Source: Clostridiales bacterium (GTDB lineage: Bacteria; Bacillota; Clostridia; Tissierellales; Sedimentibacteraceae). From it: a stretch of 5,291 nucleotides of DNA. The DNA lies in NCBI GenBank assembly GCA_003457065.1, contig DMJQ01000154.1, positions 489 through 5,779 on the forward strand, given 5' to 3'. Below the pieces are notes generated by a model. The model did no database searches. It was not told the origin of the DNA and was given only the letters and a program-made list of their open reading frames with translations. Position numbers and translations under genes: made by a program. This document shows, piece after piece, positions 1-5,291 of the stretch. How positions within the stretch are numbered: position 1 is the first letter of the stretch; the number at the start of each line of letters is the position of its first letter.

Positions 1-8
1 TATGACCT

Positions 9-150
9 AACCCCATTTTTCCGACCGTAAGGGAGAGAAAGATGGCTGGTAGGTCAACCGCACAGAAATCCCAATTTATGTGGCCGACAGGGCGAGAAAA
101 ACATAAGGTTCGGCTCAGCAGAATTCTCAATCTATGTAACCGGCTGAGAA
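9..150. repeat. Imperfect tandem repeat, about 57-nt period, hairpin-forming
   Basis: Three degenerate copies follow each other, starting near 11, 70 and 126. Shared blocks are CCCA..TTT or CTCAATCTATG at the start, CCGAC or ACCGG in the middle, and AGGGnGAGAAA or GCTGAGAA after that. Copies 2 and 3 share CAGAA followed by TCCCAATTTATG versus TCTCAATCTATG, 56 nt apart. Spacing between matched blocks varies from about 52 to 63 nt because of small indels. Each copy can fold: CCATTTTTC (13-21) pairs with GAAAGATGG (37-45), nested inside TGACCTA (3-9) with TAGGTCA (50-56); TTTATGT (75-81) pairs with ACATAAG (101-107); CTCAGC (114-119) pairs with GCTGAG (143-148). An ATG-initiated frame crosses 42-242, but it has no ribosome binding site and reads like translated repeat. 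I do not recognise the family. The array probably continues beyond the left edge. Confidence 0.55.
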
Positions 151-390
151 CAGATAAATTAGTGAATTTCCATGAGCATTCCATAATATATTTACGATCA
201 AAATTAAGAAGAAAAATCGATGAATTACACTGCGACAAATAATCGTTGTTTCCGATCTGCAGCAACAGGCAGCATTTCCGGCATTGTATAACCGTGGCAA
301 TAAGCAAGCTTGTTCCATGCTGATAGATACTTTTAATTTCGGCCATGTTTATATTATTCCTAAATTTTAGCCTATTTTATAAATAATTAG
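151..390. other. Spacer with no recognised gene; short open stretch at 224-370
   Basis: This spacer lies between the repeat and the promoter of the XRE-cupin gene. The only item of note is a plus-strand frame open from 224 to a TAG at 368-370 (48 codons). Its middle reads like protein (QQQAAFPALYNRGNKQAC) and it ends in NFGHVYIIPKF. It has no ATG before 317 and no ribosome binding site, so it could be the C-terminal stub of a lost gene or simply chance. Base composition becomes strongly AT-rich from about 330 onward, as expected approaching a promoter. I see no RNA gene or terminator here. Confidence 0.3.
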
Positions 391-418
391 ATGACATTTA
401 TAGTATTTGGTGTATAAT
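391..418 (+). promoter_or_regulatory. Sigma-A-type promoter of the XRE-cupin gene
   Basis: ATGACA at 391-396 matches five of six bases of the -35 consensus TTGACA. TATAAT at 413-418 is a perfect -10 box, and the spacer is 16 bp. The predicted transcription start is near 425. That leaves too little leader for a ribosome binding site ahead of the ATG at 436, but enough for one ahead of the TTG at 454. Regulators of this type often repress their own promoter, but I could not identify an operator. Confidence 0.7.
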
Positions 419-440
419 ATTTACATAAGTATTATATGAT

Positions 441-446
441 GAGGGG
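441..446 (+). promoter_or_regulatory. Ribosome binding site that sets the XRE-cupin start
   Basis: GAGGGG lies seven bases before TTG at 454-456, in the reading frame of the downstream gene. The two in-frame ATGs at 436 and 439 lie upstream of or overlap this site and have no purine-rich element of their own. This favours translation starting at TTG. Confidence 0.6.
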
Positions 447-453
447 ATATAAA

Positions 454-1011
454 TTGATTGGTAAGAAGATTAGAGCTATCAGGAAGCGCAAGAATTTAAC
501 TATTGTGGAGCTTTCTGAGCAGATTAATGTAACATCCGGATATATTTCGCAGATTGAAAGAGATTTGATTTCTCCTTCTTTGGCTGTTTTGAAAAGGTTG
601 TCGGATGCTTTAGAGGTGCCTTTATCTTCATTGTTTATGGAAGACAGCAGTCAAAATGTTGTGACAATACAGGAGAATGACAGAACTAAAGTAAAATTCG
701 GCAATATTAATGTCGAGTTGGAATTTATCATGCCTGTTTTAAGCAAAGATGAAAAGGCTGATAATGTGGAAGCATTTTTGTTTAGATTAAAACCCAAAAC
801 ATGGGTAAGTGAAGATATTATAATGCATGAAGCAAAGGAATGCATTTATGTAATTTCCGGCGAGATCCAATGCCACGTCGGAAGCAGTGTTTATACTGTT
901 TCAAAGGGAGACAGTATCTGTGTTCCGGAAAACAACGGACATATGATATTCAACAGTAATGATGGAGAATCGGAAGCATTGTGCATAATTTCCCCGGCAA
1001 TACACAAATAA
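454..1011 (+). CDS. XRE-family HTH transcriptional regulator with C-terminal cupin domain
   Basis: This is a small DNA-binding regulator of 185 aa, acting in the cytoplasm. Residues about 4-60 form an XRE/Cro-C1 helix-turn-helix: IGKKIRAIRKRKNLTI opens it, and TSGYISQIERDLISPSL (27-43) is the recognition region, followed by the usual LKRLSDALEVPLSSLF. Residues about 105-180 form a cupin_2 barrel, with KECIYVISGEI in the first cupin motif and a GDSICVPENNGH-type second motif. The HxH pair that binds metal in many cupins is not visible, so the ligand may be bound without metal. Family members sense small molecules and control nearby or distant metabolic or transport genes; the ligand here cannot be told. 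I chose TTG at 454 over ATG at 436 because GAGGGG is correctly spaced only for TTG, and the resulting N-terminus (IGKKIRAIRK) matches the family. The gene appears to be transcribed alone. Confidence 0.9.
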   Translation: MIGKKIRAIRKRKNLTIVELSEQINVTSGYISQIERDLISPSLAVLKRLSDALEVPLSSLFMEDSSQNVVTIQENDRTKVKFGNINVELEFIMPVLSKDEKADNVEAFLFRLKPKTWVSEDIIMHEAKECIYVISGEIQCHVGSSVYTVSKGDSICVPENNGHMIFNSNDGESEALCIISPAIHK

Positions 1012-1044
1012 TTTTTTCAAAGAAATTTTCTTCTTTTATGGCAT

Positions 1045-1228
1045 GAGGGAAGCAGCGACAATGACTTGTCAGTGGTGCGAGGCGATAAAAAGTTGCTGAA
1101 TCTGCTCCAAAACATCAGGGCAGCAACCTGAACTTGGAAGACGCTGACTTTTCAAGTGTTTATATTTGTACTAATTAAGCGGCACTGAGAGTAACTCTCG
1201 TCTCTGAATCGAGACGAGAGTTTTTTTT
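1045..1228 (+). promoter_or_regulatory. T-box leader (probable serine specifier) upstream of serS
   Basis: T-box leaders bind uncharged tRNA and let transcription continue into synthetase genes when the amino acid is scarce. Stem I can be drawn from GGGAAGCAG (1047-1055) to CTGCTCC (1102-1108), with CAGCGAC pairing with GTTGCTG just inside as an alternative register. The distal part holds AGTGGTGCGAG (1071-1081), like the conserved stem I apical loop. The specifier region reads TGAA-TCT-G, with TCT (serine) at 1101-1103, which agrees with the gene it precedes. Further hairpins are CAGG/CCTG (1116-1130) and ACTTGGAAG/CTTTTCAAGT (1132-1156). The expected TGGNACC bulge region reads CGGCACT (1180-1186), followed by GAGAG-TAA-CTCTC in place of the usual GCG-rich helix. 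The location, terminator form and specifier support the call; the degenerate T-box core lowers confidence. Confidence 0.7.
1193..1228 (+). terminator. Rho-independent terminator of the serS leader
   Basis: CTCTCGTCTC (1195-1204) pairs perfectly with GAGACGAGAG (1211-1220) around a six-base loop, and eight T residues follow (1221-1228). Flanking AA and TT can extend the stem to 12 bp. The 5' arm CTCTC can instead pair with GAGAG at 1187-1191, giving the mutually exclusive antiterminator expected of a T-box switch. The terminator lies about 57 nt before the serS start codon, so it attenuates serS and is not simply the end of the preceding gene. Confidence 0.92.
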
Positions 1229-1285
1229 AACAGGTTATACGCAGCAAACAGATGCAAATGATGCCGCTATATATCGGAGGTATAT

Positions 1286-2575
1286 ATGTTAGATATTAAA
1301 AGAATCAGAAAAAATCCTGAAGAAATACAACGGCTGCTGCAGCGAAGGAGCCCTGATTTAAGCCTCGATAAAGTGCTTACATTAGATAAAACAAGAAGAG
1401 AGATGCTTGTCGAAGCAGAGAATATGAAGGCTGAGCAGAACAGGGTTTCAAAGCAGGTTCCTTCAATGAAAAAAGAAGGAAAGGACGTAACAGGAGTTCT
1501 TAAGGAAATGAGAAACTTAGCCGAAAAGATAAAAGTGCTTGAAGGTGAAATTAAAAAAACTGATTTTGAGATAGAAGAAGAGCTGTTGAAAATTCCAAAC
1601 GCTCCTAATCCTGATATAGCTATCGGAAAATCTGATGCTGACAACATCGAAGTAAGAAGATGGGGAGAACCGAGAAAGTTTGATTTTGAGTCTAAGGCAC
1701 ACTGGGACTTAGGTGTTACTCTCGGAATACTGGATTTTGAAAAAGCAACTAAAATAACCGGACCACGTTTCTCCATGTTTAAAGGAGCGGGTGCAAGGCT
1801 GGAAAGAGCAATAATAGCTTACATGCTTGATAAACATACATTGGAACACGGCTTTACCGAAATTTCGCCGCCTTACATGGTGAACAGTGAAAGCATGATC
1901 GGAACAGGCCAGCTCCCTAAATTTGAAGAGGATATGTTTAAATTAAATCGTAAGGACTACTATTTGATTCCTACGGCAGAAGTGCCTGTAACTAATATTT
2001 ACAGAAATGAAGTGCTGAATGAGACGGAACTGCCCATGTATATGACCGCATATACACCCTGCTTCAGGGCGGAGGCAGGCTCAGCGGGAAGAGACACAAG
2101 AGGTCTGATCAGAAATCATCAGTCTGATAAAGTCGAAATGGTTATGTATTCAACACCTGAGGATTCTTACAGGCAGCTCGAGATTTTGACAGGATTTGCC
2201 GAGGAAATATTAAAGGGGCTGGGACTTCCTTACAGAGTTGTTGAATTGTGCACGGGAGACGTAGGATTCAGCTCCGCAAAGACTTACGATCTGGAAGTGT
2301 GGATGCCAAGTTACAGCAGGTATGTGGAGATTTCTTCCTGCTCAAATTTTGAGGATTTTCAGGCAAGAAGAGCTAACATAAGGTACAGAACAAAGGACAG
2401 GGGAAAGCTTGAATTTATTCATACATTAAACGGTTCAGGACTTGCTGTCGGAAGAACATTTGCTGCGGTTCTGGAAAATTACCAGAATGAAGATGGGGCG
2501 GTGACGGTTCCGGAGGTGCTGAGACCTTATATGAGAGGAATGAAAAAAATAAGTTTAAAGTTAAAAAGAGGCTGA
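1286..2575 (+). CDS. serS: Seryl-tRNA synthetase
   Basis: This cytoplasmic class II synthetase activates serine with ATP and charges tRNA-Ser (and tRNA-Sec where present). It is 429 aa, the usual length. It begins with the family signature [21 protein letters not shown]. Residues about 30-105 form the long antiparallel coiled-coil arm that grips the tRNA long variable arm. The catalytic core shows the serine-binding TAE (230-232) in PTAEVPVTN, class II motif 2 [15 protein letters not shown] (from 260), and motif 3 [18 protein letters not shown] (from 383) with its conserved arginine. A GGAGG site at 1276-1280 lies five bases before ATG at 1286. The gene sits behind the T-box leader and terminator, so it should be induced on serine starvation. 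The next gene converges on it, so it is probably monocistronic. Nothing is missing or broken. Confidence 0.98.
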   Translation: MLDIKRIRKNPEEIQRLLQRRSPDLSLDKVLTLDKTRREMLVEAENMKAEQNRVSKQVPSMKKEGKDVTGVLKEMRNLAEKIKVLEGEIKKTDFEIEEELLKIPNAPNPDIAIGKSDADNIEVRRWGEPRKFDFESKAHWDLGVTLGILDFEKATKITGPRFSMFKGAGARLERAIIAYMLDKHTLEHGFTEISPPYMVNSESMIGTGQLPKFEEDMFKLNRKDYYLIPTAEVPVTNIYRNEVLNETELPMYMTAYTPCFRAEAGSAGRDTRGLIRNHQSDKVEMVMYSTPEDSYRQLEILTGFAEEILKGLGLPYRVVELCTGDVGFSSAKTYDLEVWMPSYSRYVEISSCSNFEDFQARRANIRYRTKDRGKLEFIHTLNGSGLAVGRTFAAVLENYQNEDGAVTVPEVLRPYMRGMKKISLKLKRG

Positions 2576-2590
2576 TGCCTCTTAATATTT
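2566..2590. terminator. Hairpin between serS and the convergent pseudogene, possibly bidirectional
   Basis: AAGAGGC (2566-2572) pairs with GCCTCTT (2577-2583) around TGAT, giving a perfect 7-bp stem. The serS stop codon TGA (2573-2575) lies in the loop. On the minus strand the stem runs into a T5 tract (complement of 2563-2567), which makes a better terminator in that direction. On the plus strand only a weak AATATTTGTTATTT follows. The minus-strand pseudogene stop (2582-2584) overlaps the other arm. Confidence 0.6.
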
Positions 2591-3689
2591 GTTATTTAAG
2601 TTTTTTACTGCTTCTGAATAATGCCTGTGATTGAGTTTTAGTCTTTCGTTATCGGGAGCTAATCTAATTGCTTCCAGATAATAAGGGATGGATTTTTGAG
2701 GTACTCCGAGATGATAGTAAGCCAGTGCCGCAAAATCATGTGGAGTAAAGTCCCAGGCAAATGGTTCATTAACATATCTTAATGTCTTGCTTTTAATTTT
2801 TAAAGTTTCTGTTTCGCAAAACAGCAATGTTTCCCAGCCGCCGTCATTATATGCCACAAATGCAAGTTCTATATATGGTTTCCTGCGATGGGGAGCTTCA
2901 CCGATTGCTCTGTAAAGCCATTTTTTTGTTCGGTCCTGTTTCCCAGTTTGCCGTATGCTCTTGAGATAAATCTCATTGAAGCCGAACGCTCTTCATCTCA
3001 GAATGATATTTGTGGGTTAAGATATTTTAACAAGTCTCTATACATTTTTCCCACTGTGCGGCAAACATGTATTCTCTTCCAAGATAATGAAGATTTCTCG
3101 AATCGTTTGGTTTTTCCTGCACAGCTAATTCCAACAGCGGCAAATTAAAGCTTCTGTCCTTTGCCGCATCCGGATGGTGATTTACAATCAGCCCTTCTAT
3201 GGAGCACGGCTATTCTTTTTCTGTTCCGGTATATTTTAATATCTCATGTGTGGGATAAATCCACCTGTAGTTGTGGCGGGAATGGATTCTTTGATGGGTG
3301 TACTGCACTGTGGGTGTTCCGGCGGGATTGAAACTCCAGTTGTAAATGTACAGGCCGAGCGTTTAGTTTTCGGACCAGGCTTTTTCCAGTTTCATCCTCC
3401 ATCCTTTTTCAATTACATCATCTAAATCCAGTGACACGCATATGTCTACATCGTCGGGAATCTGTTCTAAACAATGGTTTCTGCTGTGGTCAAATCTGAA
3501 GGGAACTGTTATAAAGCTGTCCACAACGGCATCTCTTTGTATTAATTTTTTTTACTGTGTTATCCGTGGAACTTGTATCTGTAACATATATATTAAATCG
3601 GCGTCGCTGACATGATCCATCCATATGTCAACAAACTGTTCCTCATTTTTGAAAATAGCATAGACACATACTTTATATTTATTATTCAT
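2582..3689 (-). pseudogene. Decayed TPR-type glycosyltransferase (family 2-like, SunS-like)
   Basis: The product would have been a cytoplasmic GT-A glycosyltransferase of about 365 aa with a C-terminal tetratricopeptide segment. It starts at ATG 3689-3687 behind GGAGG and opens with YKVCVYAIFKNEEQFVDIWM, the typical start of this family. Changing frames recovers, in order, VTDTSSTDNTVKK (sugar-nucleotide site), VPFRFDHSRNHCLEQIP, SLDLDDVIEKGWRMKLEKAW (the DxD-type metal site), NWSFNPAGTP, RIHSRHNYRWIYPTHEIL, the LHYLGREYMFAAQWEKCIE repeat, and the C-terminal TPR-like FAALAYYHLGVPQKSIPYYL. Lesions are frameshifts near 3583-3590, in T8 at 3546-3553, near 3029-3037 and in T7 at 2921-2927, plus stops at 3363-3365 (TAA), 3210-3212 (TAG) and 2998-3000 (TGA, where Trp is expected). 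Members glycosylate peptides or surface polymers; the acceptor here is unknown. The last 276 nt remain open but cannot be functional alone. Confidence 0.93.
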
Positions 3690-3859
3690 AATTCCTCCGT
3701 AAAATATGGTCCATACTATAATATTCAGAATAAATTCAATAGTACGGGAATTGTACAATAAACAGATTTTAAATAAAGATTTGCAGTCGGTACAATTAAA
3801 GAATAACATTGGAATTGAATGAAGAAGCATTTTGTTATAAGATACTATGTATCATTATG

Positions 3860-4465
3860 TTAAGAACACTTTGATTTTCTTTTTTTAAGGTAATAATAAG
3901 CTGAAGTGATGAGTGAGGCGGCAATATTAATCAGGATGTCTGTGGATGTATCTTCAAGACCTCCTTTTACCATGCCGGTTTTAAATAAAAAGTCACCTGA
4001 AAACTCAAATGCTTCCCATATAGTGCCCAGTGCGACCGAAAAACTGAATGCGAATATGGCAGAAAACATGACAAATCTGTTTTTTGACACTTCAATTTCT
4101 CTTCGAATAATTCCGCGTATAACATGAAGAGAAACAGTAACAGCGTAGCTGCCGAATACAGCGTGGAGTAGCAGATCCCACCATGGGTACCTGGTGTAGA
4201 AATTGTTGATTTCGCCTAAGTACATTGCGGAGAATAAAAATATTACACTTATCAGATTAAAGCTTGGAGGAAGAAGAAGTTTTTTCTTATTTGCAATATA
4301 TGTGATAATAAAAGGAAGTGCAATGCATACTATAGACAGCAAATAAAGACCTGTATTTTTACGGTTATGTTGTATAAAACCTGTCAGTGCGGAAATTATT
4401 AATACTGCTTCTATGATTATTGCTGAAATAACAGCAAGTTTATAATATTTGTTATTGATATGCAT
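3860..4465 (-). CDS. Six-helix integral membrane protein, DUF2238/YjdF-like
   Basis: This is a 201-aa inner-membrane protein of unknown function. Hydrophobic segments lie at about 9-31, 40-58, 69-85, 97-118, 131-150 and 176-193. The C-terminus is basic (KKRKSK), which suggests it is cytoplasmic. Polar residues sit at helix ends in three clusters: RYPWWDLLLH (92-101), GTIWEAFEFSGD (147-158) and GLEDTSTDILIN (169-180). This arrangement of Asp, His and Glu resembles the YjdF/DUF2238 membrane family as I remember it, and could form a metal or active site; that is inference. AAGGAGA lies five bases before the ATG, and TATAAT on the minus strand at 4500-4495 is a likely -10 box. The gene is divergent from nfo. 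About 170 nt separate its end from the pseudogene start, so the two were probably separate units. Confidence 0.85.
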   Translation of the reverse strand: MHINNKYYKLAVISAIIIEAVLIISALTGFIQHNRKNTGLYLLSIVCIALPFIITYIANKKKLLLPPSFNLISVIFLFSAMYLGEINNFYTRYPWWDLLLHAVFGSYAVTVSLHVIRGIIRREIEVSKNRFVMFSAIFAFSFSVALGTIWEAFEFSGDFLFKTGMVKGGLEDTSTDILINIAASLITSAYYYLKKRKSKCS

Positions 4466-4494
4466 TAAGATCTCCTTGGTATAATTTATTTCAT

Positions 4495-4500
4495 ATTATA
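4495..4500 (-). promoter_or_regulatory. Probable -10 box of the membrane-protein gene
   Basis: The minus strand reads TATAAT here, about 30 bases before the start codon at 4465, leaving room for AAGGAGA at 4477-4471. No good -35 hexamer is visible upstream at 16-18 bp spacing, so this is only a partial promoter match in a very AT-rich stretch. Confidence 0.35.
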
Positions 4501-4530
4501 TGTATTTTGTATATTATTATTAGAATAACT

Positions 4531-4542
4531 GCCGATGTCGGT
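4531..4542. promoter_or_regulatory. Short palindrome ahead of nfo
   Basis: CCGATGTCGG (4532-4541) is an inverted repeat in an otherwise AT-rich spacer, about 17 bases before the nfo ribosome binding site. Counting one G-T pair the arms reach five bases. It could be an operator half-site pair or a small hairpin in the nfo leader; nothing in the sequence decides between these or rules out chance. Confidence 0.2.
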
Positions 4543-4568
4543 ATTTAAGTAAACTCAGAGGAGGAAAA

Positions 4569-5291
4569 ATGTTAAAAATAGGATGTCATTTATCAGTATC
4601 AAAGGGATACGAGGCCATGGGAAAGGATGCGTTGAAAATAGGAGCCAACACATTCCAGTTTTTTACCCGGAATCCGAGAGGAAGCAAGGCAAAAGCCATA
4701 GATACAGACGATATTGAAAAACTAATTAATTTAATGAATGAAAATAAATTTGCAAAGCTGATAGGCCATGCGCCGTATACTCTCAATATATGTTCCAAAG
4801 ACCAGCGTACGAGAGAATTTGCACTGGAAGTAATGGAAGATGATTTGAGCAGGATGTCGTACCTGCCGGGAAACCTCTATAATTTTCATCCGGGAAGCCA
4901 CTTAAAGCAAGGTGTCGAACTTGGAATAGATTATATAACCGAGGCTTTAAACAAGATAATAAAACCCGAACAAACGACGATTGTCCTGCTTGAAACCATG
5001 TCCGGAAAAGGCACTGAAATAGGAAGCACGTTTGAAGAGTTAAAAAAGATTATTGATGGAGTGGATCTCAAGGATAAAATCGGAGTGTGTCTTGACACGT
5101 GCCATGTCTATGACGGCGGCTATGATATAGTAAATGATTTGGACGGCGTATTGGAAAAATTTGATGATTTAATAGGACTTGATAAGCTGTATGCCGTCCA
5201 CTTAAACGACAGCAAGACCCCTTTCGCCAGCCGAAAGGACCGCCATGAGAACATAGGCAAAGGCCATATAGGAACAGAAGCTATAGAAAGA
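4569..5291 (+). CDS. nfo: Endonuclease IV (AP endonuclease), 3' end cut off by the window
   Basis: This base-excision-repair enzyme cleaves DNA 5' of abasic sites and removes blocked 3' ends, using a three-zinc centre in a TIM barrel. The 241 codons visible are all open; family members are about 280 aa, so roughly the last 40 residues lie beyond the edge. Visible ligands match the E. coli Nfo pattern: His67 (GHAPY), His107 (NFHPGS), Glu142 (LLETMSG), Asp176 and His179 ([13 protein letters not shown]), His211 (AVHLNDSK), and Asp224 and His226 ([12 protein letters not shown]). The final Glu ligand is expected past the window. The N-terminus [14 protein letters not shown] is standard. AGAGGAGG at 4557-4564 lies four bases before ATG. 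The gene is divergent from the membrane-protein gene, with a 103-nt spacer between the two start codons. A plus-strand promoter is not clear; TAGAAT at 4521-4526 is a weak -10 candidate. Confidence 0.97.
   Translation, partial: MLKIGCHLSVSKGYEAMGKDALKIGANTFQFFTRNPRGSKAKAIDTDDIEKLINLMNENKFAKLIGHAPYTLNICSKDQRTREFALEVMEDDLSRMSYLPGNLYNFHPGSHLKQGVELGIDYITEALNKIIKPEQTTIVLLETMSGKGTEIGSTFEELKKIIDGVDLKDKIGVCLDTCHVYDGGYDIVNDLDGVLEKFDDLIGLDKLYAVHLNDSKTPFASRKDRHENIGKGHIGTEAIER

Noticed and set aside
41..60. Resemblance of ATGGCTGGTAGGTCAACCG to the 3' end of a c-di-GMP (GEMM) riboswitch
   Set aside because: The required upstream core (GCAAACC..GACGCAAAGCC) is absent from 1-40, and no gene follows closely.
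42..242. 66-codon ATG frame on the plus strand
   Set aside because: It has no ribosome binding site, reads through the tandem repeat, and changes character after it; best explained as translated repeat.
127..318. Minus-strand 63-codon frame
   Set aside because: It has no recognisable domain and no ribosome binding site, and its Cys- and Ile-rich composition is typical of a chance antisense frame.
1046..1060. GGGAAGCAGCGAC resembles the SRP RNA apical GGAAGCAGC
   Set aside because: The flanking GTCAGGTCCGGAAGG context and matching helix are absent, while a T-box fold with a serine specifier upstream of serS explains the region.
1267..1776. 169-codon minus-strand frame inside serS
   Set aside because: It lies opposite a complete serS gene, and its Ser/Phe-rich sequence is a shadow of the coiled-coil coding strand.
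2888..3148. 86-codon plus-strand frame
   Set aside because: It is antisense to the glycosyltransferase pseudogene and shows no domain or ribosome binding site.
2582..3689. Programmed frameshifting or TGA recoding that could rescue the glycosyltransferase
   Set aside because: Seven lesions of different types (TAA, TAG, TGA and four frameshifts) with no recoding elements cannot plausibly be rescued.
3690..3830. N-terminal extension of the glycosyltransferase frame upstream of 3689
   Set aside because: The family-like start MNNKYKVCVYAI at 3689 is preceded by GGAGG; the 47 upstream codons are unlike the family and simply happen to be open.
3841..3853. GATAC-TAT-GTATC palindrome after the membrane-protein gene as a terminator
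   Set aside because: It has a five-base AT-rich stem with no following T tract on the minus strand; too weak to call.
4586..4798. 70-codon minus-strand frame inside nfo
   Set aside because: It lies opposite an intact conserved gene and has no features of its own.

Overview
The window looks like chromosome from a low-to-moderate-GC Firmicute, most likely of the class Clostridia. The reasons are AT-rich spacers, strong GGAGG-type ribosome binding sites, a T-box-type leader ahead of an aminoacyl-tRNA synthetase gene, and typical Gram-positive housekeeping proteins. No mobile element, CRISPR array, tRNA or rRNA gene is visible. I cannot name the genus from the sequence.

Layout from left to right: (1) Positions 1-435 hold no convincing gene. 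An imperfect tandem repeat of about 57 nt, able to fold into hairpins, fills the first ~150 nt and probably runs off the left edge. A short open stretch of unknown meaning follows, then a good sigma-A-type promoter. (2) Positions 454-1011 (+) encode a small HTH (XRE) plus cupin transcriptional regulator, probably starting at TTG. (3) Positions about 1045-1228 are a leader that I read as a serine T-box with a perfect 10-bp Rho-independent terminator. It controls serS, seryl-tRNA synthetase (1286-2575, +). (4) Positions 2582-3689 (-) are a decayed TPR-type glycosyltransferase. Its whole length can be reconstructed, but it carries four frameshifts and three in-frame stops. It converges on serS, and a hairpin that holds the serS stop codon in its loop separates the two. 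(5) Positions 3860-4465 (-) encode a six-helix membrane protein with conserved-looking acidic and His motifs, resembling the DUF2238/YjdF type. (6) Positions 4569-5291 (+), divergent from it and cut by the right edge, encode endonuclease IV (nfo), an AP endonuclease with all visible metal ligands present.

The genes do not form one pathway. They are mostly single-gene units: a regulator, a tRNA-charging enzyme under amino-acid control, a dead surface or peptide glycosylation gene, an uncharacterised membrane protein and a base-excision-repair enzyme. The points most worth a second look are the noncanonical tRNA-acceptor-binding bulge in the serS leader, the heavily decayed glycosyltransferase, and the structured repeat at the left edge. 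I did not find a clear undescribed multi-gene system.
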